DNA from: Glandiceps talaboti
Taxonomy: Eukaryota; Hemichordata; Enteropneusta; Spengelidae
Reading direction: 5' to 3'
Assembly (NCBI RefSeq): GCF_964340395.1
Contig: NC_135569.1
Span: 8,200,040-8,264,039 of the forward strand
Length of the DNA stretch: 64,000 bases
Both the position numbers and the translations under genes were made by a program. Below, piece after piece: positions 1-64,000 of this stretch. How positions within the stretch are numbered: the stretch's first letter is position 1; every line of letters starts with the position of its first letter. A model generated the notes under the pieces. The model was not told where the DNA came from. It worked only from the letters and a program-made list of their open reading frames with translations, and did not search any database.

Positions 1-389
1 GTTTACTATTCAAAGACCAAAAGAAGGGCGCCCTCAGTGGCTGATTCTAGTAATGCCATGGCTTTACTAAATCTTCACTAATATCCTGGATCGGATTTCC
101 ACCAAAACCAAGAAATCAAACGTTCGTTATTTTTATGATGTACACGGCAATAATATTCTATTTCAGGTAGCGAGAATTATACAAGCAATACAGTATTATT
201 GGAAGGTAACATAACTGAATATTATTTTAGATTTAAATGACACTTTACCTATTCTAGTCAATCTGCTTTACAGCAGCATAGTATTATGACATAGTTTATG
301 TGGTGAGAGTCAAATTTTGGATTATACATGTTGTTTGTATAAAGATATATCATTTGTTTGTTCGTTTGTTTGTTTGTTGTTATTCTCAC
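1..389. other. Probable intron of the WD40 gene
   Basis: No exon is recognisable on either strand. A TTTG/TTCG simple run lies near 355-380, next to the splice donor of the exon at 390-511. The GGGCGCCCTC motif near 28-37 also occurs near 2682 and 12117, marking a dispersed repeat. Confidence 0.4.
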
Positions 390-7096
<6,707 letters not shown>

Positions 7097-7344
7097 TTTG
7101 TACAACAGTGAATCATGGGTATCCGATGTATCACAACAATGTTTACTAGATTTTTTTATTCATCTCATATTTTCCTCCAATCATGAATCAGAACAATACA
7201 CTTAACTTTTACAATTTCCTAAAAGGAAATATGTGGCTAACGAATAGATAATAGTGCGCATTTAAAATAATTGTGTGCCCTTTAACCTTTGACCAATACA
7301 AAGTTGACATTTTGCGTAACACACGTGCAGACTACATTCGAGAA
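7097..7344. promoter_or_regulatory. Divergent promoter interval between WD40 gene and POLRMT
   Basis: Only 248 bp separate the two start codons, which face away from each other, so both 5' UTRs and core promoters must overlap or share elements. No TATA box or other motif is clear enough to call. The bidirectional arrangement is seen directly; shared regulation is inferred. Confidence 0.6.
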
Positions 7345-36596
<29,252 letters not shown>

Positions 36597-36689
36597 TGAG
36601 GCAATGGTATGTATTGTAGACATATACTTGTCAAAGGAATGTAGACCATAGATTCTCCCAAGATCTATGTGTAGGCATATACTTGTCTA

Positions 36690-37060
36690 GAATGCCATCC
36701 AATCATACATCTCATCACGGATCTGAAGTTGCCAAATAAATGGTGATAGCCAATCATGTCTCCTGTCTTTGATCTGGATTGGCTAGATAGATGACAACAG
36801 CCAATTACATATCCTGTCACAGAGCTGGAGTTACCAGATAAAATGATGATAGCCAATCACACAACCTGTCTTGGAACTGAAGTTGTCATAGAGATACTGA
36901 TAGCCAATCAAATATCCTTTCATGGATCTGAAGTTGCCAGTGAGATGTAAAAAACCAATTGTGTATGCGTACTCTGTTTTGGACTGGAGTTGCCAGGGAG
37001 ATGTCGCCAGCCATTTACATAACCTGTTTGGTACAGAGGTTGCCAGAGAGATCGTGATTG
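36690..37060 (+). repeat. Diverged minisatellite in the POLRMT 3' region
   Basis: About eight copies of a roughly 47-bp unit with TCTGAAGTTGCCA and GATAGCCAATCA cores. It starts about 95 bp after the POLRMT stop codon, so it is probably in the 3' UTR. Confidence 0.8.
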
Positions 37061-37860
37061 CTATTATCTCACATGACATCGTAACAGTGTATCTGTTAGG
37101 TTTCCATGTCTTTGCATGGTAGCTACAACATGGTGGTTATACACCTGTAAAAACTTACCTGCCATCGCAAAAAGTCTCAAATTATTTACTTTGCTTGCCA
37201 CTTTCTCATCAAGGAAGTAACAAATACATACTGTATGTCATTAGAACATAGCACATACCAGAGCTTGTATGTTCAATGCTTATAGGTGAGAAAAAATTGA
37301 GAATTCACATGCTGGCCAACTCACACCACACAAATACAGCATGTGCCTTGATAACATGACCATATCAAATCATAGGTGATACAAGAAATGACTGTGTTAT
37401 CACCACAACAGAATGCCTGGAATGTTATTTACACGTACATGTATGTATGTACCATGACTTTTACTACGAATAGCTGTATCTTCATGATTTGTTCATGAAA
37501 AAGTTACCAAATACATAATTACAGTTTTTTCTACATGTTTATGTTTTAATGCTGCCACAGCCCACTTTATTCTCAGGTGGATTGTGTAACAAATGAAAAA
37601 ATCTGACTTGCCTGATGAGGCACTGTGTATATAATGTCTATAATGTTATAAAGACATTATGGAGTGAAATGATTTACTGTTTTATAGAAATATTGTTATA
37701 TGGTCACAACATGATTAATCTAGCAATATTGTGAAATTGTAAATATGTGTGCAATCATCCAGTGTTTATATATCACTTTAAGATAAACTACAATGCAATT
37801 AAAATCTGCAAGGGAAAGAAGTTCATGTTATCTTTCATTGTGATTGCTTTTTTCCTTTGT
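37061..37860. other. POLRMT downstream / 3' UTR region
   Basis: Nothing coding was recognised. AT-rich sequence with many TATA- and poly-T-like stretches; no repeat unit is obvious. Confidence 0.4.
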
Positions 37861-37865
37861 GTGAT

Positions 37866-38210
37866 TGGATGTGTGTGTGTGTGTGTATGTGTCCGTATGT
37901 ATGTATGTATGTATGTATGTATATATATATATATGTATGTATGTATGTGTATGTGTGTACATTGTGTATGTATGTATATACGGTATGTATGTATGTATGT
38001 GTATGTGTCTGTATGTATGTATGCATGTGTCTGTCTGTATGTATGTATGTGTGCAGCCTCATGTGTGTGTATGTATGTATGTGTATGTGTCTGTATGTAT
38101 GTGTGTGTATGTGTGCACATTGTGTATGTGTATGAAGGATTGTGTGTACATATGTATGTGTATACAAATGTGTGCACATGTATACGTACATGCATATGTG
38201 TCTGTGTGCA
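37866..38210. repeat. GT/GTAT microsatellite between POLRMT and EML
   Basis: Irregular GT, GTAT and AT runs with short interruptions. Predicted frames are repeat artefacts. Confidence 0.95.
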
Positions 38211-38440
38211 TGACACTATTCGATATAGTCTTTGTACATCAATAATGTGGCTTGTTCTCAGTCTTCCAAATTCACCTATTAAAATCAAAGACCAGTAAAC
38301 TGATAACAAACAACAACAACAACAACAACATAGCAAATCGGTGTAGATAAACCATGGAAAGATTCATACACATATATGTTGTATATGCGTAAATAAGAAA
38401 ACCCCGGAAACCAAAGATAAACTGTTTTATATATAACCAC

Positions 38441-38462
38441 TTTATTACATCTATTCAATAAA
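38441..38462. terminator. Overlapping convergent polyadenylation signals
   Basis: AATAAA on the plus strand (38457-38462) and on the minus strand (TTTATT at 38441-38446) lie within 22 bp, between the convergent POLRMT and EML genes. They are candidate ends of both transcripts. Other AATAAA sites, such as near 36734, could serve POLRMT instead. Confidence 0.4.
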
Positions 38463-39524
38463 GTTGATGTTTTCTATACACAAATGTTTGGCATGTAGCG
38501 TATATTTACACTTGCATTTTATTACAGAAAAACGCTAATTTAATTAAAAAAACATCTCTTTACATATAGTACACTTTACTGTAAAAAGTTGAAAAAAGAA
38601 AGTCTCTTTCGCTTCATGATTTCAAAGTATGTAGTACTGATCATAATTTTTGCATGATTTTATCTAAAATACACAAAAATATGAATAAATATATTCAAAT
38701 TAAAACTTGACACTTGAAATTAAAGTTATGGTAGACCCTGGGTCAAAGGTCAAACAATGGCACAATTTTTCTTCAGGTCAAAGGTTATACATATCACAGT
38801 TTTTCTTGTAAACTTAATTTGTTCATAACCTTATGGGGTTTTTTCAAAATAGAAGACTTATCTTAATACCTAAAACTTATTCCAATATTTCCCCTAAAAT
38901 CTTAAATACAGAAAATATTTTTAATGATAATCAAAAGCGTAGATTGTTTTTCCACTCATATTTTGTCTTTACATTTCAATGTAAATTCTTTGAATTTTCA
39001 CAGCTGCGTTTTGCATGATAGATTTGCATAAGATCGTTTTCTAACATCAAATGCTTCACAACTTATTCCTACGTTCTTGTACCAAGACCTAGCATTCTTG
39101 GTACTTATGAGTAACATTTCGCCTGTTCAGGTCAACAGGCTTTGTCAACCTCAGGTCCATTTGCCGGCTTTACAGGTGAAACATTGGCCTCAGATAATGC
39201 ACTAGATGGCAGACTATAGATTGTCTATGGAGTCACAGTAGTTCTGTACCACCGGAACCAAAATAGCATCCATTTTTATCAACAAGTACCCATTGCATAA
39301 ATGTATTCTAATTGGCCTCAGATAATGCACTAGATGGTGTACATTGTCTAAAATGGAGTCACAATAGTTCTGTACCACCAGAACCAAAATAGCGTCCATT
39401 TTATCAACAAGTACCCATTGCATAAATGTATTCTTATTGGCCTCAGATAGTGTACTAGATGGTAGTATATCGTAATTGACCTCAGATAATGTACAAGGTG
39501 GTAATGTACATTGTTATAGTGTCA

Positions 39525-63796
<24,272 letters not shown>

Positions 63797-64000
63797 CTGA
63801 ATTCATTTCAATTAAGAAATTTTGTTCAAAGCTACATGCTTCATTTCCTTAGCTGTTTTGTTACATATACAAATTGACAATAACAGTATCATTTAAGTCC
63901 CTGCAACACATGATATATTTGTCCAAATAAACTTACATCCTTAGTTCACAATTAATGAATTATTCAATCTTTAACTCACTTTGGATGCTATAGAATTTAA
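63797..64000. other. EML intron at right edge
   Basis: AT-rich, with no exon recognised. The preceding EML exon must lie beyond the window because the exon at 63647-63796 starts in mid-codon. Confidence 0.6.

Overview
This is a window of animal nuclear DNA. The genes are split by many GT-AG introns, the sequence is AT-rich, and it is full of microsatellites, minisatellites and small inverted-repeat transposons. The gene set (a TRIM-NHL protein, an EML-family protein, a mitochondrial RNA polymerase) and the repeats suit an invertebrate. A non-vertebrate deuterostome or a lophotrochozoan is my guess, but the sequence alone does not fix the species.

Layout. (1) About 1-7096, minus strand: the 5' part of a WD40-repeat protein gene that runs off the left edge. 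Its first intron holds a 2.2 kb hAT-like transposon with a perfect 8-bp target duplication. (2) 7345-36596, plus strand: a complete 29-exon gene for mitochondrial RNA polymerase (POLRMT). The exons join to 3786 nt, or 1261 aa, with all catalytic motifs. It starts head-to-head with the WD40 gene, 248 bp apart. Its introns carry several MITEs, a LINE relic, and a nested TRIM-NHL gene with an uninterrupted reading frame (23605-26001). (3) 39525-63796, minus strand: the 3' thirteen coding exons of an EML microtubule-associated protein gene, tail-to-tail with POLRMT. Its 5' end lies beyond the right edge. (4) 52227-63597: an 11.4 kb DNA transposon sitting inside an EML intron.

The transposon is the notable system. 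It has 298-bp terminal inverted repeats that I read as identical, and a perfect 7-bp target duplication (CTGTGTG). It carries two convergent genes. One is an eight-exon, 882-aa P-element/THAP9-type transposase whose N-terminal DNA-binding module is an RFX-like winged helix instead of a THAP finger. The other is an intronless 936-aa PIF1-family helicase with a long C-terminal region I do not recognise. I know of no described element with this combination. A diverged solo terminal repeat of the same family lies in a POLRMT intron near 34.1 kb, so the family is both old and recently active.

A second theme is tandem duplication across exon boundaries. Exons 7 and 14 of POLRMT and the last exon of EML each have their ends copied into flanking DNA. 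Copying the end of POLRMT exon 14 made a spare splice donor that would extend the protein in frame by 31 residues.
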